Counted from the first letter of the stretch, positions 16,370 to 24,779 are shown. The stretch is 36,579 bases of DNA from an uncultured Granulosicoccaceae bacterium (GCA_938035125.1 CALHNS010000092.1:1-36579), one strand, 5' to 3'. Numbers and translations are program-made. Notes: a model not told the origin generated them from the sequence alone.

Positions 16370-18205
16370 TCACGATTCTTCAACTCCCAAAAACCCACCG
16401 GATTGGCGCGACCACAAACTGGCATAAACACCTGCACTTCTCATTAGTGCTTCATGTGATCCTTGTTCAATCACACGACCTTTGTCGAGTACGACTATGC
16501 GGTCCATTTGCGCAATGGTGGATAGTCGATGTGCAATCGCTATAACTGTCTTGCCTTTCATAACGCCGTACAGTGTTTGCTGGATGGTTTGCTCAACTTC
16601 TGAATCCAATGCAGATGTTGCTTCATCCAATACAAGAATCGGAGCATCTTTTAATATTACCCGGGCAATTGCCACGCGTTGCCGTTGCCCACCAGAAAGC
16701 TTGACACCTCGCTCACCTACAAATGCATCATAACCATGACGGCCCTTAGGATCGGCAAGATCCATGATGAATTCATGCGCTTCAGCGCGTTTTGATGCGG
16801 CAATCATCATGGCATCGGTGGCATCAGGTTTGCCATAATTAATATTAGCTCGAACCGAACGGTGTAATAAGGAGCTGTCTTGGGACACCATGCCAATCGA
16901 ACTTCGCAAACTGTCTTGAGTTAGCGAACTAATGTCTTGACCATCAATCAGTATTTGCCCACTTTCTACATCGCTAAATCTCAACAGTAAATTAACAAGA
17001 CTTGATTTGCCTGCCCCAGATCGTCCTACCAACCCTACTTTTTCACCAGGCTTTATCGTTAGCGACACGCCTTCAAGCCCACCAACACCTCTACCATAGT
17101 GGTGCGACACGTTTCGAAATTCAATCTGAGCTCTATTGATAACCAATGCACGTGCATCGCTTCTATCGGTAACGGCTTGAGCAACAGCAATGGAGCGCAA
17201 TCCTTCACGAATGGTTCCTGCGTGTTCAAATAACCGTATAACCACCCAGGTAATCCAACCACTCATGCCATTGAGGCGAATCGTTAGTGCAGCGGATGCA
17301 GCAACTTCTCCAATGGAGACGATTTGGTGAATCCATAACCAAATGGCTAAAGACATGACACTGGTTATCAAAATGCCATTTAACACATTGAGCCCAAAAC
17401 TCAGCTCAGTCATCAGTCGTAAGAACCGTTGAAATCGCAGCCGCAAGCGACGCAATGCCGATAACGCGTATCGCTGCTCACGCTGCCCATGAGAAAACAG
17501 TTTAACGCTTTCGATGTTGGCGTATGCATCAACCAATCGCCCAGTAACCAATGACCTAGCATCAGACCACTTCTCAGAGGCCTGCGCTACACGCAACGCT
17601 ATGTTGCGTACATAAAGGATATAAAAAATTAACCAAATACCTAATGGCAATGACAATCGCCAGTCGATTTGTCCCATCAATATCATGGCACCCAACACAT
17701 AGGTTACGGCATACCAAATACCTTCAAAGGACATGTAAACCGCGTCCTCAACAGCGCCGCCCATTTGCATCACTCGGTTCGACAAACGTCCAGCAAAGTC
17801 GTTTTGAAAGAAACTCGATGACTGACCCAGTAAATGTTTATGAGCTCTCCACCTAACCTGTTCTTGCATGTTGCCTGCAAGCGTTTGTTCAAGCAGCAGA
17901 TGATTACAAGCGATAACCACCGGGCGCAGGAACAGAATGAAAGCCACGGCCAGTATCAACTCCCACGCATATTCACTCCAGAACGATTGCGACCCGGTTG
18001 AATTCATTAAGTCAATTATTCGACCTGAATAAAAAATTAACCCTGATTCCATTAACGCAACGGCAATCCCACTCAAAGCTAGCCACGGTAAAACACGCTT
18101 AAAAGGGATGAGATGGGTTTTTACATACGGCCACAATGCAGCAGGAGGAGTTTTTTCCTCAAAAGACTGAAAGGGATTAATTAGGTTTTCGAAAAATCGA
18201 AACAC
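16370..18205 (-). CDS. ABC exporter, fused membrane and ATP-binding domains
   Basis: A 611-residue half-transporter. The N-terminal type IV exporter membrane domain (about residues 35-330, six helices) is followed by an ATPase domain with Walker A GRSGAGKSS (about 395-403), Q-loop SQDSSLL, signature LSGGQRQRVAIAR, Walker B ILVLDEATSALDSE and the switch histidine in IAIAHRLS. It would dimerise to export lipids, peptides or drugs. Start is GTG at the complement of 18203-18205, with AGGAG 8 nt upstream. The first bases of the start region can pair with an upstream leader segment, and the leader contains a multi-stem element. The substrate is unknown. Confidence 0.92.
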   Translation of the reverse strand: MFRFFENLINPFQSFEEKTPPAALWPYVKTHLIPFKRVLPWLALSGIAVALMESGLIFYSGRIIDLMNSTGSQSFWSEYAWELILAVAFILFLRPVVIACNHLLLEQTLAGNMQEQVRWRAHKHLLGQSSSFFQNDFAGRLSNRVMQMGGAVEDAVYMSFEGIWYAVTYVLGAMILMGQIDWRLSLPLGIWLIFYILYVRNIALRVAQASEKWSDARSLVTGRLVDAYANIESVKLFSHGQREQRYALSALRRLRLRFQRFLRLMTELSFGLNVLNGILITSVMSLAIWLWIHQIVSIGEVAASAALTIRLNGMSGWITWVVIRLFEHAGTIREGLRSIAVAQAVTDRSDARALVINRAQIEFRNVSHHYGRGVGGLEGVSLTIKPGEKVGLVGRSGAGKSSLVNLLLRFSDVESGQILIDGQDISSLTQDSLRSSIGMVSQDSSLLHRSVRANINYGKPDATDAMMIAASKRAEAHEFIMDLADPKGRHGYDAFVGERGVKLSGGQRQRVAIARVILKDAPILVLDEATSALDSEVEQTIQQTLYGVMKGKTVIAIAHRLSTIAQMDRIVVLDKGRVIEQGSHEALMRSAGVYASLWSRQSGGFLGVEES

Positions 18206-18340
18206 GTTGGGCGCTCCTATATGAGCAAAATTTAAAAGTAACGAAAATGGCTGAATTTACTAGCTCAGCCCACACAGAATCTGGGGCTGGCTAGCCGTTA
18301 GGGTAGATTCTGTTTGACTTCATCGTTACTTCTCCAACGT
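18204..18340 (-). ncRNA. Candidate structured leader RNA or multi-stem element upstream of the ABC exporter
   Basis: Nested inverted repeats fill most of the 282-bp gap between the ABC exporter and hpaR. The outermost is 18204-18210 with 18334-18340 (7 bp), which on the minus strand overlaps the GTG start region. Inside is 18236-18244 with 18323-18331 (9 bp, perfect). Inside that are two interleaved pairs: 18260-18271 with 18284-18294 (11 bp, one bulge) and 18274-18282 with 18305-18313 (9 bp, perfect). Interleaving means either a pseudoknot or two mutually exclusive folds, as in a riboswitch. I could not match it to a known riboswitch class. A small non-autonomous mobile element or DNA operator is an alternative. 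Strand is inferred from the start-codon pairing. Confidence 0.4.
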
Positions 18341-18487
18341 TCGGTGAAACTATGTTAGCACACCTGTTTCTATAAACTCAAACATCATTCAATATAGGAA
18401 AAATGCAGTAACAAGAGGCTTAAATAAATTAAAATAAAATCCCAATATCGGCTGTTTTAATCTTTCAAAGCAGGCAAAGCTGGCTAG

Positions 18488-18952
18488 ATGACTTCGATGT
18501 CCATCAAAAAAACAAAAACATCTAAACTTCCTTCCACCTCACGGTCTCTGCCGATATTACTCATTCGTGCCCGTGAGGGAATCATGCCACCTATTCGGGA
18601 AATGTTGGCCGAATATGACATAACTGAACAACAGTGGCGGGTCTTACGGGTATTGGCCGAGTATGGTGCACAAGACACAACAACGGTTGCCCACCGCTCC
18701 TGCTTGTTGTTATCCAGCCTAACTCGAATCGCTAAAACTATGCACGAAAAAGGGCTGATCACCGTTTCGCGTGATAGTAACGATCGGCGTCGACAAACTC
18801 TTGAAATCTCAAAGGCTGGGCAACATATTGTTGATTGTAATCAGAATTCTGCCGCTAAAATTGTGAAGGGTTTTAAGAAAACATTGGGCGCTGACAATTA
18901 TGAGCAACTACTTGATTTGTTAGCACTACTAGAACCCGACGAAAATCAATAA
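18488..18952 (+). CDS. hpaR: MarR-family regulator, HpaR-like (homoprotocatechuate degradation)
   Basis: A 154-residue winged-helix regulator. SRSLPILLIRAREGIMPPIREMLAEYDITEQQWRVLRVLAEYG is the HpaR-type N-terminus, the DNA-recognition helix lies around SCLLLSSLTRIAKTMHEKGL, and the wing carries SRDSNDRRRQTLEIS. HpaR homologues repress the 4-hydroxyphenylacetate/homoprotocatechuate meta-cleavage operon and are released by the aromatic acid. A matching extradiol dioxygenase is encoded 3 kb away at 22083, supporting the assignment. It is divergent from the ABC exporter gene and convergent with the UPF0261 gene (4 bp apart). Two CAAAGC copies (18466-18471, 18475-18480) just before the start resemble the core of the operator-like motif near hpaD. 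Confidence 0.85.
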   Translation: MTSMSIKKTKTSKLPSTSRSLPILLIRAREGIMPPIREMLAEYDITEQQWRVLRVLAEYGAQDTTTVAHRSCLLLSSLTRIAKTMHEKGLITVSRDSNDRRRQTLEISKAGQHIVDCNQNSAAKIVKGFKKTLGADNYEQLLDLLALLEPDENQ

Positions 18953-18956
18953 CACA

Positions 18957-20189
18957 CTATTGGCGAATTTTCCCAGTAGCTACCCACTCATCAAAGACAC
19001 TCAATACAGCATCACTGAACGCTTGATCATTAATATGGGCGTTAACTTCAGTCATATCAGCAACTGATGGAATCGCTGTTCGCGCTTCATCAATGAGTGC
19101 TGCAAGCCCTTCTGCATCATGTGTTTCACCGCCCTCTTTATCCCACTCCTCAACACCACCAAGCGGTAAGAAAAAATGCACAGGCCCTTTGGCTGTTTGC
19201 AAACGCTCTGCCATAGCCTTAATCCAATGGCGTCGCTCTGCTGCATTGAATACTGATGACTTTATGAGTCGGTTATGTTCATGAAACGCTCGATCAGCGT
19301 ATTGTTCTGGAATCTCTTGCCAACCTGCAAAATCCAATAAATCGAGCGCACCGGGTGCCACCAATTGCGGTATGCCTGCACGCCCGGCATTAGTTAATCG
19401 ATCCGACCCACTAGATACAACCGAATCGGCTAGCATGTTGCCAAACTCTTGCATGCAAAAATCCATCACACACACAAACGCACCTTCACCCGCGAGTTTT
19501 TCAAACGCCATACCACCCATACCAGTGGAATGGAACACAGCGACTTCAAACCCGCGTTCTTCAAGCGCTGGCGATAGTGGCTTCATATATCGAAGACAAG
19601 ATGATCCCAGTGATGTCATGCCAATCAATGGTTTGTTTTTGTCTGGAACTCGTGCAGCCATAGCAGCACCGACAACCGAACCTGCCGCTTGCCGCAGTGA
19701 TGATTTGCAAATTGAATTAAGCCCATATAACCCACCTGCCCATAAAATCATTTGCACATCGGGTGCGAAACGATGCGGTGGAATGAGGGGGGAAAAGCTT
19801 ACTGTTGATGCGATAACCTTGGGCACACCTAGCGGTAGCGCCTGTGCACAATCGAGCGCAAGATCGGTTCCCATGGTACCGCCGATGGCAAGCATCGCAT
19901 CAAACTTTTTATCGTTGTAAGCAACGCTTACCACATTAGCAGCGCCTTCAGACATGACGCGAAATGCTTTGTTTTCATCACCTTGCGCGATGACTTCATC
20001 AATAGTCATTTTGGCGGCAGCGGCCACATCGTGCTTAGAAATATTTGTGGGTGTTTTCGGATCACCAAGCACTGATACATCCATCGTAACGACTTCAGCA
20101 CCAAGCTCATTGATCACCTCTTCTAAGAAGCGCATCTCTGGTTCTTTGGTATCGTAGGTACCAATCAGAAGAATTTTTTTATCAATCAT
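18957..20189 (-). CDS. UPF0261/Tm-1-like ATP-binding domain protein
   Basis: A 410-residue member of the UPF0261 family, related to the ATP-binding half of the plant Tm-1 resistance protein. Diagnostic segments are ILLIGTYDTKEPEMRFLEEVI at the N-terminus, AIGGTMGTDLALDCAQALPLGVPKVIASTVSFSPLI in the middle, MTSLGSSCLRYMKPL, and FHSTGMGGMAFEKLAGEGAF. Bacterial members are often next to a TIM-barrel phosphoenolpyruvate-hydrolase-like gene; no such gene is present here. The start is ATG, the complement of 20187-20189, 16 nt downstream of the aldehyde dehydrogenase stop, so the two are probably one operon. Biochemical role unknown. Confidence 0.88.
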   Translation of the reverse strand: MIDKKILLIGTYDTKEPEMRFLEEVINELGAEVVTMDVSVLGDPKTPTNISKHDVAAAAKMTIDEVIAQGDENKAFRVMSEGAANVVSVAYNDKKFDAMLAIGGTMGTDLALDCAQALPLGVPKVIASTVSFSPLIPPHRFAPDVQMILWAGGLYGLNSICKSSLRQAAGSVVGAAMAARVPDKNKPLIGMTSLGSSCLRYMKPLSPALEERGFEVAVFHSTGMGGMAFEKLAGEGAFVCVMDFCMQEFGNMLADSVVSSGSDRLTNAGRAGIPQLVAPGALDLLDFAGWQEIPEQYADRAFHEHNRLIKSSVFNAAERRHWIKAMAERLQTAKGPVHFFLPLGGVEEWDKEGGETHDAEGLAALIDEARTAIPSVADMTEVNAHINDQAFSDAVLSVFDEWVATGKIRQ

Positions 20190-20205
20190 AGGAATTGTTT
20201 AACGC

Positions 20206-21699
20206 TTACAGTTTGATCCAAGCGGTTTTTAACTCGGTGTATTTATTCAGGGCATGCAATGATTTATCGTGTCCGTTACCAGATTGGCCTACTCCACCCA
20301 ATGGCACTGTGTTGTCGGCACCGCCATAGGTATTCACATGAACAACACCCGTTCGAATGCCTTGCACCATACGGTGCGCACGCGCAAGATTTGATGTCCA
20401 AACACCTGCGGCCAGCCCGTACACCGTGGCATTAGCTTGCTCTAGGGCATCAGCCTCACTACTAAACGAGCTTACCCCCAACACAGGCCCAAACACTTCT
20501 TGTTGTGACAAGGTTGCAAACGGTGTGACCTTAGCCACAACAGTGGGTGCCATGTAGTAACCGCCAGTATCAGTCAAAATTCGCTTTCCACCGGTAACTA
20601 ATTCTCCGCCTTCTGACAATGCAGTATCGACAAAATGTAAATTTTGTTCTAGTTGTCGTTCTGAATTAACCGCACCAACATCGCTGTCTAATTGTAATGG
20701 GTCGCCTATTTTCATTTTCTGTGCAATATCGGATACCGCATTGACTAGCTCATCATGTATGGCATCTTCAACTAATAAGCGAGAGCCTGCCACGCATACT
20801 TGCCCTGAATTTCTAAAAATTCCAAACGCCACAGCTTTAGCTGACGCCATTAAATCAGGCGTATCGGCAAAAACAATATGAGGGGACTTGCCGCCTAACT
20901 CTAAGTACACACGTTTTAAATTAGACTGGGCTGAATACTGCAAAAGACGTCGACCCGTCGTGGCAGAACCTGTAAAGACAAGCACATCGATATCCATTGA
21001 AAGCCCCATCGCTTCACCGACAATAGCGCCCTCTCCCAATACAATGTTAAGTACGCCTTCAGGAAGCCCTGCTTCATGCGCAAGCTCAACCATTCGAACC
21101 AAACTTAAGGAGGCAGTCTCCGATGGCTTCAACACGACTGAATTGCCCATTGCTAATGCAGGACCTAGCTTCCATGCACCAATCATCATCGGAAAATTCC
21201 ATGGAATGATGGCACCAATTACGCCCACAGGTTCTTTGTGAATCATGCCCAGAACGTCGTCCGCTGTGGGCGCTATTTCCCCATACACTTTATCAAGCGC
21301 TTCAGCGTAATAACGAATAGTGGCGGCAGCTGAACCCGGTTCAGCTTTTATAGCCATCGAGATTTCGGTGCCGTTATCCTGAACACCCAAAACGGCAAGC
21401 TCTAATGCGTGCTTTTCTATAAGAGCGGACCATTTAAGCAGTACCTTCTTACGTTCTGCCGGTGACTTACCCGCCCATCGACGATCACCAAATGCATTGC
21501 GCGCTACTTTCGCAGCATGTTCTACATCGGCTTTTGCCCCTTTAGGAATTGTGGACAGTAAAGTACCGTCGATTGGCGACAATACTTCAAGGGTTTCATC
21601 GCTGGCAGAGGGATAAGAGCCGCCATCGATGAAATGATTCTGTGCAGAAACGCTTTTCAAACGTAGTGAGTCGATGTCAGATTGATTCATAGTGGTCAA
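20206..21699 (-). CDS. NAD(P)-dependent aldehyde dehydrogenase, PuuC-like
   Basis: A 497-residue ALDH superfamily enzyme. The catalytic cysteine is C302 in GQVCVAGSR, and the general-base glutamate is in YLELGGKSP about 33 residues before it. IIPWNFPMMIGAWKLGPALAMGNSVVLKPSE is the cofactor-side core. The C-terminus GVVHVNTYGGADNTVPLGGVGQSGNGHDKSLHAL resembles gamma-glutamyl-gamma-aminobutyraldehyde or guanidinobutyraldehyde dehydrogenases (PuuC group) rather than HpaE, so I do not assign it to the homoprotocatechuate semialdehyde step. ATG is the complement of 21697-21699. Probably co-transcribed with the UPF0261 gene and divergent from hpaD. Confidence 0.9.
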   Translation of the reverse strand: MTTMNQSDIDSLRLKSVSAQNHFIDGGSYPSASDETLEVLSPIDGTLLSTIPKGAKADVEHAAKVARNAFGDRRWAGKSPAERKKVLLKWSALIEKHALELAVLGVQDNGTEISMAIKAEPGSAAATIRYYAEALDKVYGEIAPTADDVLGMIHKEPVGVIGAIIPWNFPMMIGAWKLGPALAMGNSVVLKPSETASLSLVRMVELAHEAGLPEGVLNIVLGEGAIVGEAMGLSMDIDVLVFTGSATTGRRLLQYSAQSNLKRVYLELGGKSPHIVFADTPDLMASAKAVAFGIFRNSGQVCVAGSRLLVEDAIHDELVNAVSDIAQKMKIGDPLQLDSDVGAVNSERQLEQNLHFVDTALSEGGELVTGGKRILTDTGGYYMAPTVVAKVTPFATLSQQEVFGPVLGVSSFSSEADALEQANATVYGLAAGVWTSNLARAHRMVQGIRTGVVHVNTYGGADNTVPLGGVGQSGNGHDKSLHALNKYTELKTAWIKL

Positions 21700-22082
21700 C
21701 GTTTATGAGTGCCTTGAATGTTGCTATCGGCATCGGTTTTAACAGAGCTTAATTCTTTTAAGAACGTTTGTAGATAAATCACCAGTACAAAATAATTAGC
21801 ATAAAAACTATAAACGCGATGGGTCAATCGATCATATTTAACGCCGCTTTCAGTCTCGGAAGAGCCGATCGCAGCTTCACTTCCATAATACCACCAAGCA
21901 CCATATCACTGGGATACCGGCAGCGTTTAAACATCTGTATTCATCGCCGTTTTGGTATGCGTTGACAAAGCAATATAGATATTACTTGCTTTGTTAACCA
22001 ATGGCTTGCCTTGTTAAGTAATATTTGCCAAACTATATTTTCATTGCAGTGCAGTCTGCTACTGCCAAGGGATATTTATTCA
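21700..22082. promoter_or_regulatory. Divergent intergenic region, aldehyde dehydrogenase and hpaD
   Basis: 383 bp without a gene. The half nearest hpaD holds three copies of a 12-bp operator-like motif (annotated separately) and a promoter-like pair: TTGTTA (22011-22016) and TATATT (22034-22039), 17 nt apart. A Shine-Dalgarno AAGGGA lies before the hpaD ATG at 22083. A GTTTAAAC palindrome is near 21925. The half nearest the dehydrogenase (21700-21840) shows nothing I can name. Confidence 0.55.
21962..22017. promoter_or_regulatory. Operator-like array of three 12-bp half-sites
   Basis: TTGACAAAGCAA (21962-21973) and TTGCTTTGTTAA (21986-21997) form an inverted pair, 11 of 12 positions complementary, with a 12-nt spacer. 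A third copy, TTGCCTTGTTAA (22006-22017), repeats the second arm at 11 of 12 positions, exactly 20 bp further on, about two helical turns. The third copy covers the putative -35 box of hpaD, so binding there would block transcription. The likely binder is the HpaR-like protein, by context only. Confidence 0.6.
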
Positions 22083-23063
22083 ATGCCAATACCTGATCCG
22101 ATATTCGACCCACCGTTCAACATTATTCGGTTAAGCCATGTTGAGTTGGTTGTCACTGATCTTGCCAAAAGTCGAGCCTTCTATGTCGATACACTGGGCC
22201 TACAGGTGACCGATGAGGACAAAGATCGGATATATCTACGCGCCATGGAAGAACGCGGCCATCACTGCCTAGTACTGAAGAAAGGCAATGAGCCAGAAGT
22301 TGGAGAACTCGCCTTTAAAGTGTTTGATGAAGAACACCTAGATAAGGCTGCTCATTGGTTTTCGGCGCGCGGTTTACCAGTGAAATGGGTTGAGAGGCCT
22401 TACCAATCTAAAACTTTTTGCACACGCGACCCACATGGCATTCCATTGGAATTTTACGCACGCATGGATCGGTTGGAGTCTATTCACCAAAAATACGCAC
22501 TGTATAACGGAGTTAAGCCACTGCGCATTGATCATTTCAATTGCTTCAGCCCGAACGTAGATGAGTCTGTAGCGTTCTACAACGAGATGGGTTTTCGAGT
22601 TACTGAATACACAGAAGACAACGAATCCAGTAGCCTTTGGGCTGCATGGTTGCATCGCAAAGGCGGTGTACATGACATCGCATTTACCAATGGCCGCGGA
22701 CCTCGCCTTCATCATGTTGCGTTCTGGGTTCCAACACCATTAAATATCATTGATCTTTTAGACCTGATGTCCACCACCGGTTATGTTGCAAACATAGAAA
22801 GAGGCCCGGGTCGCCACGGGATTTCAAACGCCTTCTTTCTGTATATACTTGATCCCGATGGGCATCGCACCGAAATTTATTGTTCCGATTATCAAACCAT
22901 CGATCCAGACCATGAAGCAATTCGATGGGATTTAAAAGACCCGCAGCGCCAAACCCTTTGGGGTGCGGCTGCGCCAAAAAGCTGGTTTGAACACGGCACG
23001 CTATTTCAAGGTGCATCTGTTCGAGATGCCGACCTCACCGCCTCACCGATTATTGCGCCATGA
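22083..23063 (+). CDS. hpaD: Extradiol dioxygenase, 3,4-dihydroxyphenylacetate 2,3-dioxygenase type
   Basis: A 326-residue vicinal-oxygen-chelate (type I) ring-cleavage dioxygenase. ATG at 22083 is chosen because AAGGGA precedes it; a longer in-frame extension from 22011 has no such site and would run through the promoter. Two VOC modules are present. The second holds the iron ligands H151 (RIDHFNCF), H211 (LHHVAFWV) and E264 (HRTEIYC), at nearly the same positions as H155, H214 and E267 of Brevibacterium fuscum homoprotocatechuate 2,3-dioxygenase. Metal may be Fe(II) or Mn(II). Its stop overlaps the next gene's start (ATGA), coupling it to the FAH-family enzyme. Product would be a carboxymethyl-hydroxymuconic semialdehyde. 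Confidence 0.88.
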   Translation: MPIPDPIFDPPFNIIRLSHVELVVTDLAKSRAFYVDTLGLQVTDEDKDRIYLRAMEERGHHCLVLKKGNEPEVGELAFKVFDEEHLDKAAHWFSARGLPVKWVERPYQSKTFCTRDPHGIPLEFYARMDRLESIHQKYALYNGVKPLRIDHFNCFSPNVDESVAFYNEMGFRVTEYTEDNESSSLWAAWLHRKGGVHDIAFTNGRGPRLHHVAFWVPTPLNIIDLLDLMSTTGYVANIERGPGRHGISNAFFLYILDPDGHRTEIYCSDYQTIDPDHEAIRWDLKDPQRQTLWGAAAPKSWFEHGTLFQGASVRDADLTASPIIAP

Positions 23064-23938
23064 CCAATACACCTAAAGATCGAATCGCCACAATTTCTGC
23101 CAACGGCAAGTCTTTATACGGCGTTGTAACCGATGAAGGCGTTATAGCACTATCTGACGAATTTCCACAGTGGCCAACGTTAAGAGACGTTATTCACGAA
23201 GGTGCGCTTGATCAACTCATTCAAGCGGCTAACGGCCGTAGCGTGACACACCCAACAGGATCTTTTACCTGGGAAATACCCATTCCTGACCCAGGTAAAA
23301 TTATATGCGTGGGTGTGAACTTCCCAGATCGAAATGCAGAATACAAAGATGGCAATGAAGCGCCACCGAATATGTCACTGTTCATTCGTTTTCCAAGCTC
23401 TTTTGTAGGCCATGAAGTGCCATTAACGCGCCCACCTGAGAGTGAGCAGCTAGACTACGAAGGTGAAATCGCTGTCGTTATCGGTAAGGGTGGCAGACGT
23501 ATTCCTAAAGCAGAAGCACTGGATCATATTGCTGCGTTAACTATGTGCAACGAAGGCACACTTCGCGATTGGGTGCGGCACGCTAAGTTTAATGTGACGC
23601 AGGGAAAAAACTTTGATGGTTCTGGCGCGATGGGCCCATGGCTAGTGCCATTTACTGATCATAATCAAATTCTTGATGTAGCACTTGAAAGCAAGGTAAA
23701 CGCTGAAGTGCGTCAATCAGATAGAACGGGGCGCATGTTGTTCCCTGTTGCCCGACAGATTGAATATATCTCAACTTTTACCACACTAGCCCCTGGCGAT
23801 ATAATTGTCAGCGGAACACCCACCGGGGCTGGTGCTCGCTTTGATCCCCCACGCTTTTTGGTACCAGGTGATAATATTGAAATTATCGGCGAGGGCATAG
23901 GAACACTTAAAAATGGGGTAATAGACGAGCTAACATGA
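23060..23938 (+). CDS. Fumarylacetoacetate hydrolase family protein
   Basis: A 292-residue FAH-fold enzyme. IICVGVNFPDRNAEYKDG is the substrate-side signature; metal ligands are expected at E134 and E136 in LDYEGEIAVVIGKGGR, and a third at E165 in CNEGTLRDWVRH, where many relatives have Asp. VTQGKNFDGSGAMGPWLV and DIIVSGTPTGAGARFDPP complete the family pattern. Members hydrolyse, decarboxylate or isomerise ring-cleavage products (HpaG-like OPET decarboxylase/HHDD isomerase, or acylpyruvase). The 4-nt overlap with hpaD strongly suggests it works on the product of that pathway. It has a single FAH domain, so it would supply only one of the two HpaG half activities. Confidence 0.85.
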   Translation: MTNTPKDRIATISANGKSLYGVVTDEGVIALSDEFPQWPTLRDVIHEGALDQLIQAANGRSVTHPTGSFTWEIPIPDPGKIICVGVNFPDRNAEYKDGNEAPPNMSLFIRFPSSFVGHEVPLTRPPESEQLDYEGEIAVVIGKGGRRIPKAEALDHIAALTMCNEGTLRDWVRHAKFNVTQGKNFDGSGAMGPWLVPFTDHNQILDVALESKVNAEVRQSDRTGRMLFPVARQIEYISTFTTLAPGDIIVSGTPTGAGARFDPPRFLVPGDNIEIIGEGIGTLKNGVIDELT

Positions 23939-23947
23939 ACACGCTTA

Positions 23948-23999
23948 CCGTTTAAATTCGCCGTTTAAATTGGCCGTTTAAATTCGCCGTTTAAATTCG
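23948..23999. repeat. Tandem repeat, four copies of a 13-bp unit
   Basis: The unit CCGTTTAAATTCG occurs at 23948-23960, 23961-23973 (two last-part differences: TTGG ending), 23974-23986 and 23987-23999, then CCG begins a fifth. Each unit contains the palindrome TTTAAA. It lies in the 79-bp gap between two convergent genes. Confidence 0.9.
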
Positions 24000-24017
24000 C
24001 CGAAAATCATCGTTCGT

Positions 24018-24779
24018 TCAACATATCGTATATCCGCCATCAACCGTTACACTAGCACCTTGCATATAACTGGATTGATCGGAGAGTAAGAAGATGGCTG
24101 ATGCGGCAATCTCACTTGGATTGGCTAAACGCTTTTCAGGAATCGAGCTTGCAATCTCTTTAAGTTTTGCATCGATCTCTTCCTGTGACATTTTGTAACC
24201 ACGTTCTGATGCTAACATCGCCGTATTCGTCTCCCCCGGACGTATTTCGTTAACACGTACACCGGTACCTGCAAGATCCAGCGCAGCACTCTTTGTAATT
24301 TGGCTGACAGCACCCTTAGAAACACAATAGCCAAACACACCCGCGGCCGCGATATCACTCCAAATAGAACTGACGTTAACGATAGAACCAAAACCCTGCG
24401 CTTTCATTTCTCGTGCAGCGGCACGGCAAAGATAGAAGCACGCTTTAACGTTGGTGTTCATAACAAAATCAAACTCTTCGTCGGTACATTCGAGTAAACC
24501 GTTTCGCTTTATTACACCTGCAAAATTAACGATTCCGTCTAATTTACCTCGCTCCGTTTTCGCTTTTCGAATTAAGGCATCGCATTGATCTGAATAACCG
24601 ATGTCCATTTCACACAATTCAGCACCTGTTTCTTCGCAGGTATCTTTTAACGCAGAATAGTTACGATCAACCGCATAAACATGTGCGCCTAATTTTTTTA
24701 GTTCGATAGTGGTGGCGCGCCCCATGCCAGAAGCGGCGCCCGTTACGATGATAGTCCTATCGCTAAAATCATAATTCAT
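24018..24779 (-). CDS. Short-chain dehydrogenase/reductase (SDR)
   Basis: A 253-residue classical SDR. TIIVTGAASGMGRATTIEL contains the cofactor motif TGxxxGxG, FAGVIKRNG corresponds to the NNAG segment (here FAGV), and the catalytic residues are S (in IVNVSSIWSD), Y and K in YCVSK. The acidic residue in YAVDRN after strand 2 suggests preference for NAD(H). RPGETNTAML and the end SYMQGASVTVDGGYTIC are normal for the family. It reduces or oxidises an alcohol/ketone; the substrate is unknown. ATG is the complement of 24777-24779. It is convergent with the FAH gene and may take part in the same aromatic pathway, but nothing shows this directly. Confidence 0.9.
   Translation of the reverse strand: MNYDFSDRTIIVTGAASGMGRATTIELKKLGAHVYAVDRNYSALKDTCEETGAELCEMDIGYSDQCDALIRKAKTERGKLDGIVNFAGVIKRNGLLECTDEEFDFVMNTNVKACFYLCRAAAREMKAQGFGSIVNVSSIWSDIAAAGVFGYCVSKGAVSQITKSAALDLAGTGVRVNEIRPGETNTAMLASERGYKMSQEEIDAKLKEIASSIPEKRLANPSEIAASAIFLLSDQSSYMQGASVTVDGGYTIC

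Noticed and set aside
19372-19920. 182-codon plus-strand ORF opposite the UPF0261 gene
   Set aside because: It is antisense to a well-conserved family gene, lacks a recognised domain, and is explained by codon bias of the real gene.
22011-22082. N-terminal extension of hpaD from a non-ATG start
   Set aside because: It would run through the predicted promoter and third operator copy, and the ATG at 22083 has a good Shine-Dalgarno sequence and matches family starts.
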